Origin: an uncultured Bacilli bacterium
GTDB lineage: Bacteria > Bacillota_I > Bacilli_A > RF39 > UBA660
Direction of reading: 5' to 3'
Length of the DNA: 64,000 nt
Assembly: GCA_934130165.1 (NCBI GenBank)
Contig: CAKOXO010000001.1
Span: 407,176 to 471,175, forward strand
Below, in pieces: positions 32,108-41,320 of this stretch (within the stretch, counting starts at the first letter, position 1; every line of letters begins with the position of its first letter). Both the position numbers and the translations under genes were made by a program. The notes beneath the pieces are model-generated. The model made no database searches. It was not told the DNA's origin and worked only from the letters and a program-made list of their open reading frames with translations.

Positions 32108-33554
32108 GTATTTAGATTTAGAATTAAAAGAGATTAATAAACTATTAAAAGAAAAGAAGATTACTCCAACTACTTTAGTAGAAGAATGTTTTGAAAGAAT
32201 AGAAGCTAATAAGGATTTAAATGCATTTATTACTCTTGATAAGGAAAATGCTTTAAAAAGAGCAAAAGAATTAGAAAAAAAAGAAGTTAGTTCTATAACT
32301 TATGGTATTCCTATTGCCATAAAGGATAATATTGTAACTAAAGGATTACGTACAACAGCAGCTTCTAAAATGTTAGATAACTTTATGCCAATATACGATG
32401 CAGATGTTATTAAAAAGATTAATGATAGTGATATGATTATTGTTGGTAAAGCTAATATGGATGAATTTGCAATGGGATCATCTAACCAAACCTCTTTTTA
32501 TGGTCCTGTTAAAAATCCTTGGAATAAATCTTTAGTACCAGGTGGATCATCAGGTGGTTCAGCTGCTATAGTAAGTAGTAGAATAACACCTTTTGCTTTA
32601 GGAACTGATACGGGTGGTTCAATTAGACAACCATCTAGTTTCTGTGGAGTAGTAGGATTAAAACCAACATATGGTAGAGTATCTCGTTATGGTTTAATTG
32701 CCTTTGCTTCAAGCTTAGATCAAATAGGTCCAATTACCAGAAATGTTTATGAAAATGCCGTAGTTTTAAACACAATCTGTGGAAAAAGTGATAAAGATTT
32801 AACAAGTGTGGAAACTAATGAAGATTTTACTCGTCTAATTGGGGAAAAAATAGATGGTATGAAAATAGCTATACCAAAGTTTTATATAAGTGATGCTATA
32901 TCATCTGAAATAAAAGATAAACTTAATGATGTAGTTTCATTACTTAAAGAAAATGGATGTAGTATAGATTATGTCGATATTAAGTATATTGATAAAGCAG
33001 TTCCACTATATCAAATAATTGCAATGGGAGAAGCTAGTTCAAATTTAGCTAGATTTGATGGTATAAGATATGGATATAGTTATGAAAATCCTGAAAATAT
33101 AGATGACTTGTATTTAAAAACAAGAAGATTTGGATTTGGTAATGAAGTAAAAAGACGTATTATGGTAGGTAGTTACTTACTTAGTGGAGCTAACGCAACA
33201 ACTTATTATAATAAAGCCTTAGCAATTAGAGAAGAAATGAGAGATTCATTTTTAGAAGTATTTAAAAATTATGATTTAATTATAGGACCTACTGCTACAA
33301 CGAAAGCTTATCCATTAGGTCAAGATTTAGATGATGCAGTAAAAGCTTTTATGGATGATGTATTAACTATTCCTGTAAATATGGCAGGACTTCCTGGAAT
33401 GAATCTTCCTATAGGTTTCTCATCTGATAAATTACCAATCGGAATGCAGTTAATTGGAAAACCATTTGATGAGGCAAAAATTTATCAATTAGGTAGTTTC
33501 ATAGAAAATAAGTTAAATCTTGATTTAAACCCAGGAGGTGTTATTAATGAGTAA
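32100..33554 (+). CDS. gatA: Asp/Glu-tRNA amidotransferase subunit A
   Basis: 484 residues from the ATG at 32100, overlapping gatC by 8 nt. The glutaminase subunit releases ammonia from glutamine. The amidase signature is clear: catalytic Lys in IPIAIKDNIVT, VPGGSSGGSAAIV with the cis-Ser, and the nucleophile Ser in LGTDTGGSIRQPSSFCG, followed by GLKPTYGRVSRYG. It overlaps gatB by 8 nt in turn. Confidence 0.97.
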   Translation: MSKYLDLELKEINKLLKEKKITPTTLVEECFERIEANKDLNAFITLDKENALKRAKELEKKEVSSITYGIPIAIKDNIVTKGLRTTAASKMLDNFMPIYDADVIKKINDSDMIIVGKANMDEFAMGSSNQTSFYGPVKNPWNKSLVPGGSSGGSAAIVSSRITPFALGTDTGGSIRQPSSFCGVVGLKPTYGRVSRYGLIAFASSLDQIGPITRNVYENAVVLNTICGKSDKDLTSVETNEDFTRLIGEKIDGMKIAIPKFYISDAISSEIKDKLNDVVSLLKENGCSIDYVDIKYIDKAVPLYQIIAMGEASSNLARFDGIRYGYSYENPENIDDLYLKTRRFGFGNEVKRRIMVGSYLLSGANATTYYNKALAIREEMRDSFLEVFKNYDLIIGPTATTKAYPLGQDLDDAVKAFMDDVLTIPVNMAGLPGMNLPIGFSSDKLPIGMQLIGKPFDEAKIYQLGSFIENKLNLDLNPGGVINE

Positions 33555-34971
33555 ATATATTCCAACTATGGGTATAGAAGTTCATGTTGAGTTAAAGACA
33601 AAAACAAAGATATTCTCAAATAGTAAAAATGGTTATGGTCAAATGGCTAATAGCTTAACAAATGTAATTGATTTAGGATATCCAGGAACACTTCCAACTA
33701 TAAATGAAGAGGTTATAACAACAGCTATAAAAGCTGCTCATGTTCTAAATTGTAAAATAAGAAGAAAACAACATTTTGATAGAAAAAACTATTTTTACCC
33801 AGATAATCCTAAAAATTATCAGATTACTCAAGCACGTACTCCAATTGGGTATGATGGTTATGTAGAAATAGAGGTAGATGGTAAAAGTAAAAAAATAGAA
33901 ATAGAAGAAATCCATATAGAAGAAGATACATGTAAAAGTGCTCATAGAGGAGCTGTTACTTTACTTGATTTTAATAGAGCTGGAGTACCTTTAATAGAAA
34001 TAGTTACAAAAGCTTGTATTAAAAGTAGTATGGAAGCTAAACTTTATTTAGAAAAACTTCGTGAATTACTATTTTATAGTGATATATCAGACTGTAAAAT
34101 GGAAGAAGGTTCTATGAGAGCAGATGCCAATGTTTCGCTTAGAAAAAATGAAGCTGATCCTTTAGGTACAAAATGTGAAATAAAAAATATTGGTTCAATA
34201 TCTAATGTAAAACTAGCAATAGAAAAAGAAATTGAAAGACAAGAAAAATTATTAGACAATGGTGAAGTTTTTTCTGAACAAACAAGACGTTTTGATGATA
34301 AATTAAATGATACAGTCCTAATGCGTGTTAAAGAAACAGGTAATGATTATAGATATTTCCCCGAACCAGATATTCCATATATAGAAATAACTGATGAAAT
34401 GATTGAAAAAGCAATAGAAACTATTCCAATGTTACCAGATGAGAGAAGAAAGTTATATATAAATAGGGGAGTATCAGAGGTTAATGCAAATAAAATAGTT
34501 GCTAATAGAAGTTTAAGTGATTATTTAAATTGTTTCTTAGATACCGACTTAGACTTTAAGGAAGCTGTTAACTTATTACTAGGTGATATTTCTGCATATT
34601 TAAATAAAGAAGAAATTGAAATAACTAATACTAAATTAACTAAGGAAAAATTCATAGATTTAGTTAATAAAATGGTATCAAATACTTTAACAAGCAAGAA
34701 TTTAAAAGAAATATTAAATCTAGTTTTAGAAACAGATAAAACGATAGATGAAATTATTAAAGAAAAAAATATTTCTAATATAACAGATTCTAATATGCTT
34801 TTAGATATAGTTTTGAAAGTAATAGAAGCTAATCCTTCTAGTGTAAGTGATTATAAAGCTGGTAAGGATAGAGCCATTAAATATTTAATGGGACAAATAA
34901 TGAAAGAAACAAAGGGTAGTGCTAATCCTAAATTAGTTAACGAAATATTAATTCAGGAATTAAATAAATAA
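33547..34971 (+). CDS. gatB: Asp/Glu-tRNA amidotransferase subunit B
   Basis: 474 residues from the ATG at 33547 (AGGAGGTG at 33533-33540, inside gatA). GatB binds the mischarged tRNA and activates the amide. Visible: MGIEVHVELKTKTKIFS, NYFYPDNPKNYQITQ, RAGVPLIEIVT, EEGSMRADANVSLR and the C-terminal tRNA-binding YqeY-like tail. Last gene of gatCAB; the next promoter begins at its stop codon. Confidence 0.97.
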   Translation: MSKYIPTMGIEVHVELKTKTKIFSNSKNGYGQMANSLTNVIDLGYPGTLPTINEEVITTAIKAAHVLNCKIRRKQHFDRKNYFYPDNPKNYQITQARTPIGYDGYVEIEVDGKSKKIEIEEIHIEEDTCKSAHRGAVTLLDFNRAGVPLIEIVTKACIKSSMEAKLYLEKLRELLFYSDISDCKMEEGSMRADANVSLRKNEADPLGTKCEIKNIGSISNVKLAIEKEIERQEKLLDNGEVFSEQTRRFDDKLNDTVLMRVKETGNDYRYFPEPDIPYIEITDEMIEKAIETIPMLPDERRKLYINRGVSEVNANKIVANRSLSDYLNCFLDTDLDFKEAVNLLLGDISAYLNKEEIEITNTKLTKEKFIDLVNKMVSNTLTSKNLKEILNLVLETDKTIDEIIKEKNISNITDSNMLLDIVLKVIEANPSSVSDYKAGKDRAIKYLMGQIMKETKGSANPKLVNEILIQELNK

Positions 34972-35000
34972 TTGAAAACATAAAATACATAGTGTATAAT
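34972..35000 (+). promoter_or_regulatory. Promoter of the 35024-38385 operon
   Basis: TTGAAA (34972-34977), 17 bp, TATAAT (34995-35000), starting one base after the gatB stop. Confidence 0.75.
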
Positions 35001-35023
35001 AAAGATACTAGGATGTGAGTAAT

Positions 35024-35488
35024 ATGAAAAAATATATAAAACAACATAAAATAGTTGTAGTAGCAGTAATACTATTATTAGTACTTATTGTGGTATCATT
35101 TGTAGTTAAAAATATTTTCTTTTCAAATAATGGAAATGTGTTCTATGGTGATAGGCTAAAAGGAATTGATGAGGTAAAAATCACCTCAAGTGAACAAAAA
35201 GAAATAATATCTAAACTAGAAGGGGATAGTGCAGTAGTTAGCGCAAAATATTTATTAAAAGGTAAAATTATTAATATTATTATAACTGTTAATGAAGATG
35301 TAGGAACTGATACTGCAAAGTCCTTGGCACCTAAAGTTTTAGAAAGCTTAGATAATGATCAAAAGAAATTTTATGATGTGCAAGTATTTATCAAAAAAAG
35401 TAATGATTCATCTGATTTTCCGATAATTGGATACAAACAAAATAATAAGGAAAATTTTGCTTGGACTAAAGATAGGGCGGCGAGTTAG
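35024..35488 (+). CDS. Membrane-anchored protein of unknown function
   Basis: 154 residues from the ATG at 35024. One membrane segment at about residues 9-31 and an extracytoplasmic domain of about 115 residues with alternating strands (GDRLKGIDEVKITSSEQKE, then a KIINIIITVNEDV strand). No family recognised. It is 2 nt before the GGDEF protein and shares its promoter, so it may be an accessory to that sensor. Confidence 0.7.
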   Translation: MKKYIKQHKIVVVAVILLLVLIVVSFVVKNIFFSNNGNVFYGDRLKGIDEVKITSSEQKEIISKLEGDSAVVSAKYLLKGKIINIIITVNEDVGTDTAKSLAPKVLESLDNDQKKFYDVQVFIKKSNDSSDFPIIGYKQNNKENFAWTKDRAAS

Positions 35489-35490
35489 TA

Positions 35491-37533
35491 ATGAAAAAAA
35501 AATTATTAATAATACCAATAGTTATAGCTTTAATAGCATTTGTATTTGTTTATAGATATTATAATCATGAAGATAAGGAAACATTACTAACTATAAATGA
35601 AAAAAGATGGGTTCAAGATAATAGTAGAAAATCAATAGATGTTGAGGTTATAAATGACTATCCTATATATGGTATGAATGGAAAAGGTGTTTTTTATGAC
35701 TTTATTGATGATTTTAATAAAAATATAGGATTAGAATTTAATGAAATACCATATCTTAAAGAAAGTTCAACTACTACAAATAGTATTAAATTCCAAATTT
35801 TGAATGATGGGGATAAAATTTCAAAGAATGATTTATTATTATTTGAAGATTACTATGTAGCAATAGGAAAAACATATGAGAGATTAAATCATATCAGTGA
35901 TATGAAAAATATTACTTTTGGTGTATTTGAAAATGATGCTGAAACATTAAAATATTATTTGAAATCAGCAACCAATATATCATATAAAACTTATAAAAAT
36001 ATAGATGATTTGTATAGTGCACTAGACAAAGATGAAGTTAATATGATTATAGTTCCAAATGTAATGTATATGGATAAGAATATTTCAAATGATAAGTATT
36101 CAATCAACTACTATTTTACAGAAGTAACCAAAAAAATTGTTCTTACACTTTCAAAGGATAATAAAGAGTTAAATAATATTGTAAAAAAATATTATAAAAA
36201 ATGGCAAAAGGTTAGTTTCGTAAAGAAATATGATAAAGAGTATTTTGATTATTATATAAAAGAAAATAATTTAAGTTCAAAAGATAAGGCTTCTCTTGTA
36301 TCTAAAGTATACACATATGGGTATGTTGATAATAAACCATATGAAACAAAGAAAAATGGTAAAATTGCAGGAATAGCAGGGGAGTATATTAATAGAATAT
36401 CTAGATTATCAAATATAGAGTTTAAATATAAAAGATATTCTAGTAAAGAAGAATTGGAAAATGCGGTAAAAAATAAAGAAGTTGATATTTATTTTGATTA
36501 CTATGGAATAAATAATAAAAATTATAAGGGTACTATCTCAACATTTGTTGAAGATTATGTTGTATTAGGTAAAAAAGGTAGTAACTATATAATTAATTCA
36601 TTTGAAAGTATTAAAGATAAAAATGTTGCAATGTTAGATGGTAATTTGTTATATAATTACGTTAATAGTAATGGAAAAGCTAACATAAAAACATTTAATA
36701 GTCTAAATAAGTTAGTTAATAATTCAAAAGATGATTTATTAATTGTTGATAGAAATGTTTATGATGAATATCATAGTAGTAAATTTAAAGATTATAATGT
36801 TTTATATATTGATACAATGATGAATGATTACAAATTTATGGTAAAAAGTTCAAATAAGGCATTCTATAATTTAGTTAATTATATTATTAATACTAATTCA
36901 TATTACAATTATAAGAATAGTGGCCTAGATACTTTAAGTGAATCATTCCTAGAAGAAAGCACATTTGAACAAGTTTATGTTGCAATACTAATTATTATTT
37001 TTGTACCTATAGTAGCATTAATGATTATATATTTCATTATTAAGAAAAAGAAAGAAAAGAAAAAAGTAATAATTACAGATAAACATAAATATATAGATAT
37101 GTTAACATCACTAAAAAATAGAAATTATTTAAATGCAAAAAGACCAGAATGGGAATCATCAAAAGTTTATCCTCAGGCTATAGTAATAATAGATTTAAAT
37201 AATGTAAAATATGTTAATGATAATTATGGACATGAAGAGGGAGATAAATTAATAATAGACGCAGCTGGTATTTTAGTTAATACTCAACTTGAAAATAGTG
37301 AAATTATACGTACTGATGGAAATGAATTCTTAATTTATTTAGTTGGATATAGTGAAAGACAAATTTCAGCTTATTCTAAAAAGTTATCTAAAGAATTAAA
37401 AAAACTTCCACATGAATTTGGTGCAGGAGTTGGATTTAGTATGATTTTAGATGAGATTAAAACATTAGATGATGCAATAAATGAAGCTACACTTGATATG
37501 GTTACGGATAAAGAAGAATATAATAAAGGATGA
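35491..37533 (+). CDS. Sensor with two SBP-like domains and a GGDEF domain
   Basis: 680 residues. An N-terminal signal anchor (about 4-22) is followed by two tandem extracellular solute-binding-like domains (about 45-245 and 265-480; each has strands such as NITFGVFENDAET and VAMLDGNLLYNYV). A membrane segment (about 494-516), a basic linker and a C-terminal GGDEF domain follow (about 530-680, starting YIDMLTSLKNRNYL). The substrate-site motif IIDLNNVKYVNDNYGHEEGD is intact, but the catalytic loop reads DGNEF (609-613) instead of GGDEF. It may be a diguanylate cyclase with reduced activity or a GTP-binding relay. No other c-di-GMP gene is seen in the window. Confidence 0.85.
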   Translation: MKKKLLIIPIVIALIAFVFVYRYYNHEDKETLLTINEKRWVQDNSRKSIDVEVINDYPIYGMNGKGVFYDFIDDFNKNIGLEFNEIPYLKESSTTTNSIKFQILNDGDKISKNDLLLFEDYYVAIGKTYERLNHISDMKNITFGVFENDAETLKYYLKSATNISYKTYKNIDDLYSALDKDEVNMIIVPNVMYMDKNISNDKYSINYYFTEVTKKIVLTLSKDNKELNNIVKKYYKKWQKVSFVKKYDKEYFDYYIKENNLSSKDKASLVSKVYTYGYVDNKPYETKKNGKIAGIAGEYINRISRLSNIEFKYKRYSSKEELENAVKNKEVDIYFDYYGINNKNYKGTISTFVEDYVVLGKKGSNYIINSFESIKDKNVAMLDGNLLYNYVNSNGKANIKTFNSLNKLVNNSKDDLLIVDRNVYDEYHSSKFKDYNVLYIDTMMNDYKFMVKSSNKAFYNLVNYIINTNSYYNYKNSGLDTLSESFLEESTFEQVYVAILIIIFVPIVALMIIYFIIKKKKEKKKVIITDKHKYIDMLTSLKNRNYLNAKRPEWESSKVYPQAIVIIDLNNVKYVNDNYGHEEGDKLIIDAAGILVNTQLENSEIIRTDGNEFLIYLVGYSERQISAYSKKLSKELKKLPHEFGAGVGFSMILDEIKTLDDAINEATLDMVTDKEEYNKG

Positions 37534-37539
37534 TAGTAA

Positions 37540-38385
37540 ATGATGGAGCGAGTTAGAAGGTTTTTTAAAAAAGTTATAATGTATATAACAAAACCCGAAA
37601 TGAGGGTTTTACCGGGACAACTTGCTTTTTTCTTTGTTGTTTCATTAATTCCATTAATAGCGCTTGTTGGAACAATAGCAGGTTATATGTCAGTTTCTGC
37701 TAGTGAAGTAACGGATGTTTTAGCATCAGTTTTACCATTTGATATAACAGAAAATTTTATAACATTTGTATCTGGAAAAGGAATCACTTTTAATATAGCA
37801 GTATTCTTTGTGTCAGCTTTTCTTTTAGCATCAAATGGTGCTCATTCAATGATAATTACTTCAAATGAAATATACAAAGTACAAGATAATAATATTTTTA
37901 TTAGAAGATTAAAAGCTATTGTTATGACAGTTGTATTAGTGATATTATTACTATTTTTATTAATAGTACCAGTATTTGGGGATATAATTTTTAATACTAT
38001 TACACAAGGTTTTGATCCACAAAAAATAAATAAAATATATGGTATATATAAAATATTACAATACCCAATAACCATAGTATTAGTTTTTTATGGAATTAAA
38101 CTCTTATATATGATGGCTCCAGATAGAGATATAAAGTCAAAAACAACAAATACGGGTTCAGTCTTTACAACAATTGGTTGGATATTAGCCACTAAAATTT
38201 ATGCTATATATGCTGGTAGCTTTTCTAACTATAACTTATTCTATGGAAGTATTTCAAATATTTTATTCCTTTTAATGTGGGTATATATATTATCGTATAT
38301 TTTTGTATTAGGAATGGCATTTAATGCAAGCAATACTGAAAGAGATGATTTTGAAACTATGCAAATGACCTTAATTAATAAATAA
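37540..38385 (+). CDS. YihY/BrkB family inner-membrane protein
   Basis: 281 residues and six membrane segments. Characteristic: RVLPGQLAFFFVVSLIPLIA at the N-terminus and the C-terminal NILFLLMWVYILSYIFVLGM. The family (formerly misnamed ribonuclease BN) has no proven biochemical activity; an envelope or lipid-transport role has been suggested. It follows the GGDEF gene by 6 nt. Two adjacent ATG codons (37540, 37543) could serve as start. A terminator overlaps the stop. Confidence 0.88.
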   Translation: MMERVRRFFKKVIMYITKPEMRVLPGQLAFFFVVSLIPLIALVGTIAGYMSVSASEVTDVLASVLPFDITENFITFVSGKGITFNIAVFFVSAFLLASNGAHSMIITSNEIYKVQDNNIFIRRLKAIVMTVVLVILLLFLLIVPVFGDIIFNTITQGFDPQKINKIYGIYKILQYPITIVLVFYGIKLLYMMAPDRDIKSKTTNTGSVFTTIGWILATKIYAIYAGSFSNYNLFYGSISNILFLLMWVYILSYIFVLGMAFNASNTERDDFETMQMTLINK

Positions 38386-38396
38386 GGTCATTTTTT
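38363..38396 (+). terminator. Terminator overlapping the yihY-like stop
   Basis: AAATGACCTTA (38363-38373)/TAAGGTCATTT (38383-38393), then T run. Confidence 0.88.
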
Positions 38397-38449
38397 GTAA
38401 TTACTTTTTATTGCTAATAAAAAATAATTTTATTCTTTTATTCAGTAAT

Positions 38450-38477
38450 TGAAAATTGAATTTAACAGTGTTATAAT
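38450..38477 (+). promoter_or_regulatory. Promoter of the LtaS-like gene
   Basis: TTGAAA (38450-38455), 16 bp, TATAAT (38472-38477), 20 bp before the ATG. Confidence 0.7.
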
Positions 38478-38497
38478 GTAATAAGCGAGGTTAGAAA

Positions 38498-40573
38498 ATG
38501 AAAAAAAGAATAATAAGAAGAAAAGATAAAATAATAAAATTTTTAAAAAGAGTAAAGAAAGAACATTTAATAAAAAAATATATTAAAGAAAATATTTTGT
38601 TTTTAACATATGTATTTACATGTGTTCTAAGTTCAACATTACTTAGATTTCTTTCTATGCATTTATTAGAAAACTATTTATCAATCAAGCCAATCTTGGC
38701 AGATACAGCAATAATAGTCTTTGTAGGTGCTTTTGGTTATTTATTAAAACCTAAAAATAGATTTGGGTATTACTTGTTTTTTGATATTTTATTTTCAGCG
38801 CTTTGTATGATTAATTCAGTTTATTATACTTTTTACACATCATTTGCATCTGTTTCAATGCTATCATTAACACAATATATAGCATCAGTAGGTGATGCCG
38901 TCGTTGAAAATGTTTTGCAGTTGAAGGATATTGTATATGTTTTTTCACCAATTATTTTAATTGCAGTTCATATAAAATTAAAAAAATCAAAGTACTATAA
39001 AAAGGTTGAGGTTAAATCAGAAAGAAGAAGAAAAACAATTAGAACTTTGATTGGTGGAGCAGTTATAACAGTGTTATTTTTAGTTATGTTATCACCACTT
39101 GATATCAGTAGATTTGCAAAACAATGGAATAGGGAATACGTTGTTATGAAATTTGGTATCTATGTATATCAATTTAATGATATTATTACATCTGTACAAC
39201 CTAAAATAAATTCTTTATTTGGGTATGATAAAGCTAACAAAGAGGTTACTGAATACTATAAGAATAAGGAAAAAAGTGCCGATAATAAATATACAGGAAT
39301 ATTTAAGGATAAAAATGTTTTAGTAATACATGCAGAAAGTATCCAAAGAAACTTATTTGATATGAGTTTCAATGGTCAAGATGTTGTTCCAAACTTAAAA
39401 AGAATTGCTAGTGAAGGAATGTATTTTTCAAATTACTATCCACAAGTTAGTGTTGGTACTAGTAGTGATTCAGAACTTACATTTACAACTTCACTAATGC
39501 CTACTCAAAGTGGAACTGCTTTTGTATCATATTTCGATAGAACTTATAATTCAATTCCAAACTTGATGAATGATATGGGTTATTTTACATTTAGTATGCA
39601 TGCTAATAATGCTGATTTCTGGAATAGACGTGCTATGTATGAACATCTAGGTTATCAAAAATTCTATAGTAAATCAGATTATAAAGTTACAACTGAAAAT
39701 ACAATTGGACTAGGTTTAAGTGATAAAGAATTCTTTAAACAATCAATGCCAAAATTAACTAAAATAAATGAAAAATATGATAAATGGTATGGTTTGATGA
39801 TAATGTTGTCTAATCATACACCATTCTCTGATGTAGAACATTATGGTAATTATGAAGTTAATATGAAAGAGACTGTAACAAAAGAAGATGGTACAACAGA
39901 AGAAGTAGTTCATCCATATCTTGAAGGTAGAAAACTAGGTAATTATATTAAATCAGCACATTATGCAGATGAGGCTTTAGGAGAGTTATTCCAAGAATTA
40001 GATGAAAATGGTTTGTTAGATAATACTGTTGTTGTAATATATGGTGATCATGATGCAAGACTTCCAAGAAAAGAATATGATTATATGTATAATTACAATA
40101 AAGAAACTGATTCAAAACTTGATAAAGATGACCCTAATTACAAAGAGTATGATTCATATCAATATGAATTAGGAAGAAAAGTACCATTTATAATCTGGAC
40201 TAAAGATATGGCAGGAACAGATCTAAATATGGAAGTAAAAGATGTTATGGGAATGTATGATGCAATGCCTACTCTTGGAAACATGTTAGGTTTTTATAAT
40301 AAATATCAATTAGGTCATGATATATTTGATATAAAATCAGATAATATTGTAGTATTTCCAACCGGAAACTGGGTTACTAATAAAGTTTATTATGATAGCC
40401 AAAAAGAGGAATATCTATCACTTGATGGTAGCGCTATAAGTGAAGAAGAAATTACCAAAAATAATAAATATACAACAGAATTACTTAATATATCAAATGA
40501 CGTTATTGTATATGATCTTGTTGCAAAAACAAAAGATGAAAATGATGTATTAAAAAATAAAAAAGGGAGTTAG
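38498..40573 (+). CDS. ltaS: LTA synthase family sulfatase-fold phosphotransferase
   Basis: 691 residues. A very basic N-terminus and five membrane segments (to about residue 205) precede an extracellular sulfatase-fold domain. Key sites: VLVIHAES (metal Glu), the catalytic Thr321 in VGTSSDSELTF, and VVIYGDHDARL (Asp/His metal ligands). LtaS-type enzymes polymerise glycerol phosphate from phosphatidylglycerol on the outer face of the membrane. The C-terminal 100 residues carry a Glu/Asp/Lys-rich extension. The next gene (4-nt gap) is a membrane protein that may assist. It could also be a phosphoglycerol transferase acting on another polymer. Confidence 0.9.
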   Translation: MKKRIIRRKDKIIKFLKRVKKEHLIKKYIKENILFLTYVFTCVLSSTLLRFLSMHLLENYLSIKPILADTAIIVFVGAFGYLLKPKNRFGYYLFFDILFSALCMINSVYYTFYTSFASVSMLSLTQYIASVGDAVVENVLQLKDIVYVFSPIILIAVHIKLKKSKYYKKVEVKSERRRKTIRTLIGGAVITVLFLVMLSPLDISRFAKQWNREYVVMKFGIYVYQFNDIITSVQPKINSLFGYDKANKEVTEYYKNKEKSADNKYTGIFKDKNVLVIHAESIQRNLFDMSFNGQDVVPNLKRIASEGMYFSNYYPQVSVGTSSDSELTFTTSLMPTQSGTAFVSYFDRTYNSIPNLMNDMGYFTFSMHANNADFWNRRAMYEHLGYQKFYSKSDYKVTTENTIGLGLSDKEFFKQSMPKLTKINEKYDKWYGLMIMLSNHTPFSDVEHYGNYEVNMKETVTKEDGTTEEVVHPYLEGRKLGNYIKSAHYADEALGELFQELDENGLLDNTVVVIYGDHDARLPRKEYDYMYNYNKETDSKLDKDDPNYKEYDSYQYELGRKVPFIIWTKDMAGTDLNMEVKDVMGMYDAMPTLGNMLGFYNKYQLGHDIFDIKSDNIVVFPTGNWVTNKVYYDSQKEEYLSLDGSAISEEEITKNNKYTTELLNISNDVIVYDLVAKTKDENDVLKNKKGS

Positions 40574-40576
40574 TTT

Positions 40577-41248
40577 ATGGCAAAGAAGAAAATGAAAAGA
40601 AAACCTAAAAAATTATTGATAGTATTAATACTAATCTTGATCATAATCATTGGTTCAATAATATGTTATTTTACTATTTTTAATAAGAAATCGGTAAAAG
40701 AAAATAAAGTAGTATCTAAAATACCTGGTTATGGTTATACACTAAAGAGTAATAAAAGTTCAGCTTATAAAAAATTATTTCAAGAATTAAAAGATGTTCT
40801 TACTGCAAAAAAAGTAGATGAAAAAAAGTATGCAAAAACTATCACAAAAATGTTTGTTGTAGACTTTTACTCTCTTAATGACCATACTGCTAAAACTGAT
40901 GTAGGAGGAACAGATTTTGTTTATAGTGCTGTATTAGACAATTTCTTGCTAAATGCTGAAGATACTATTTATAAGTACGTTGAGAGTAATATATATAAAC
41001 AAAGAACACAGAAATTACCTATAGTTGATGTTGTTAGTATAGATAGTGTAAAAAATACAGAGTATACATATGGGGATAAATCAGATGATAAAGCTTATGA
41101 AGTTAGAACACATTGGACTTATAAAGATTCAAAAATAGCTGATGGCTATCAGAATGAAGCAACATTTATATACGTTCATGATGGAAAAAAACTTGTTTTA
41201 GTAGAAATAAATGATGGCTCTGAAACTGAATCAGAAGAGAATGAATAA
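40577..41248 (+). CDS. Membrane-anchored protein next to ltaS
   Basis: 223 residues. Basic N-terminus, one membrane segment (about 13-34), then an extracellular domain of about 180 residues that looks NTF2-like: a helical first half (SAYKKLFQELKDVL, ITKMFVVDFYSLND) and strands with VEINDGSE at the end. The acidic C-terminus is TESEENE. Co-transcribed with ltaS (AAAGGGAG precedes its ATG). Unknown family; a role with LTA synthesis is a guess from position. Confidence 0.7.
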   Translation: MAKKKMKRKPKKLLIVLILILIIIIGSIICYFTIFNKKSVKENKVVSKIPGYGYTLKSNKSSAYKKLFQELKDVLTAKKVDEKKYAKTITKMFVVDFYSLNDHTAKTDVGGTDFVYSAVLDNFLLNAEDTIYKYVESNIYKQRTQKLPIVDVVSIDSVKNTEYTYGDKSDDKAYEVRTHWTYKDSKIADGYQNEATFIYVHDGKKLVLVEINDGSETESEENE

Positions 41249-41261
41249 TCATTCTTTTTTT
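41238..41261 (+). terminator. Terminator overlapping the 40577 gene stop
   Basis: AGAATGA (41238-41244)/TCATTCT (41249-41255) with ATAA loop, then T6. Confidence 0.8.
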
Positions 41262-41263
41262 GT

Positions 41264-41292
41264 TTGACTAATTTTTATAATAGTGATAATAT
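41264..41292 (+). promoter_or_regulatory. Promoter of the transglutaminase-like gene
   Basis: TTGACT (41264-41269), 17 bp, TAATAT (41287-41292), directly after the terminator. Confidence 0.6.
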
Positions 41293-41320
41293 AACACTCA
41301 AATCGAGGAGTGGGTGACTT

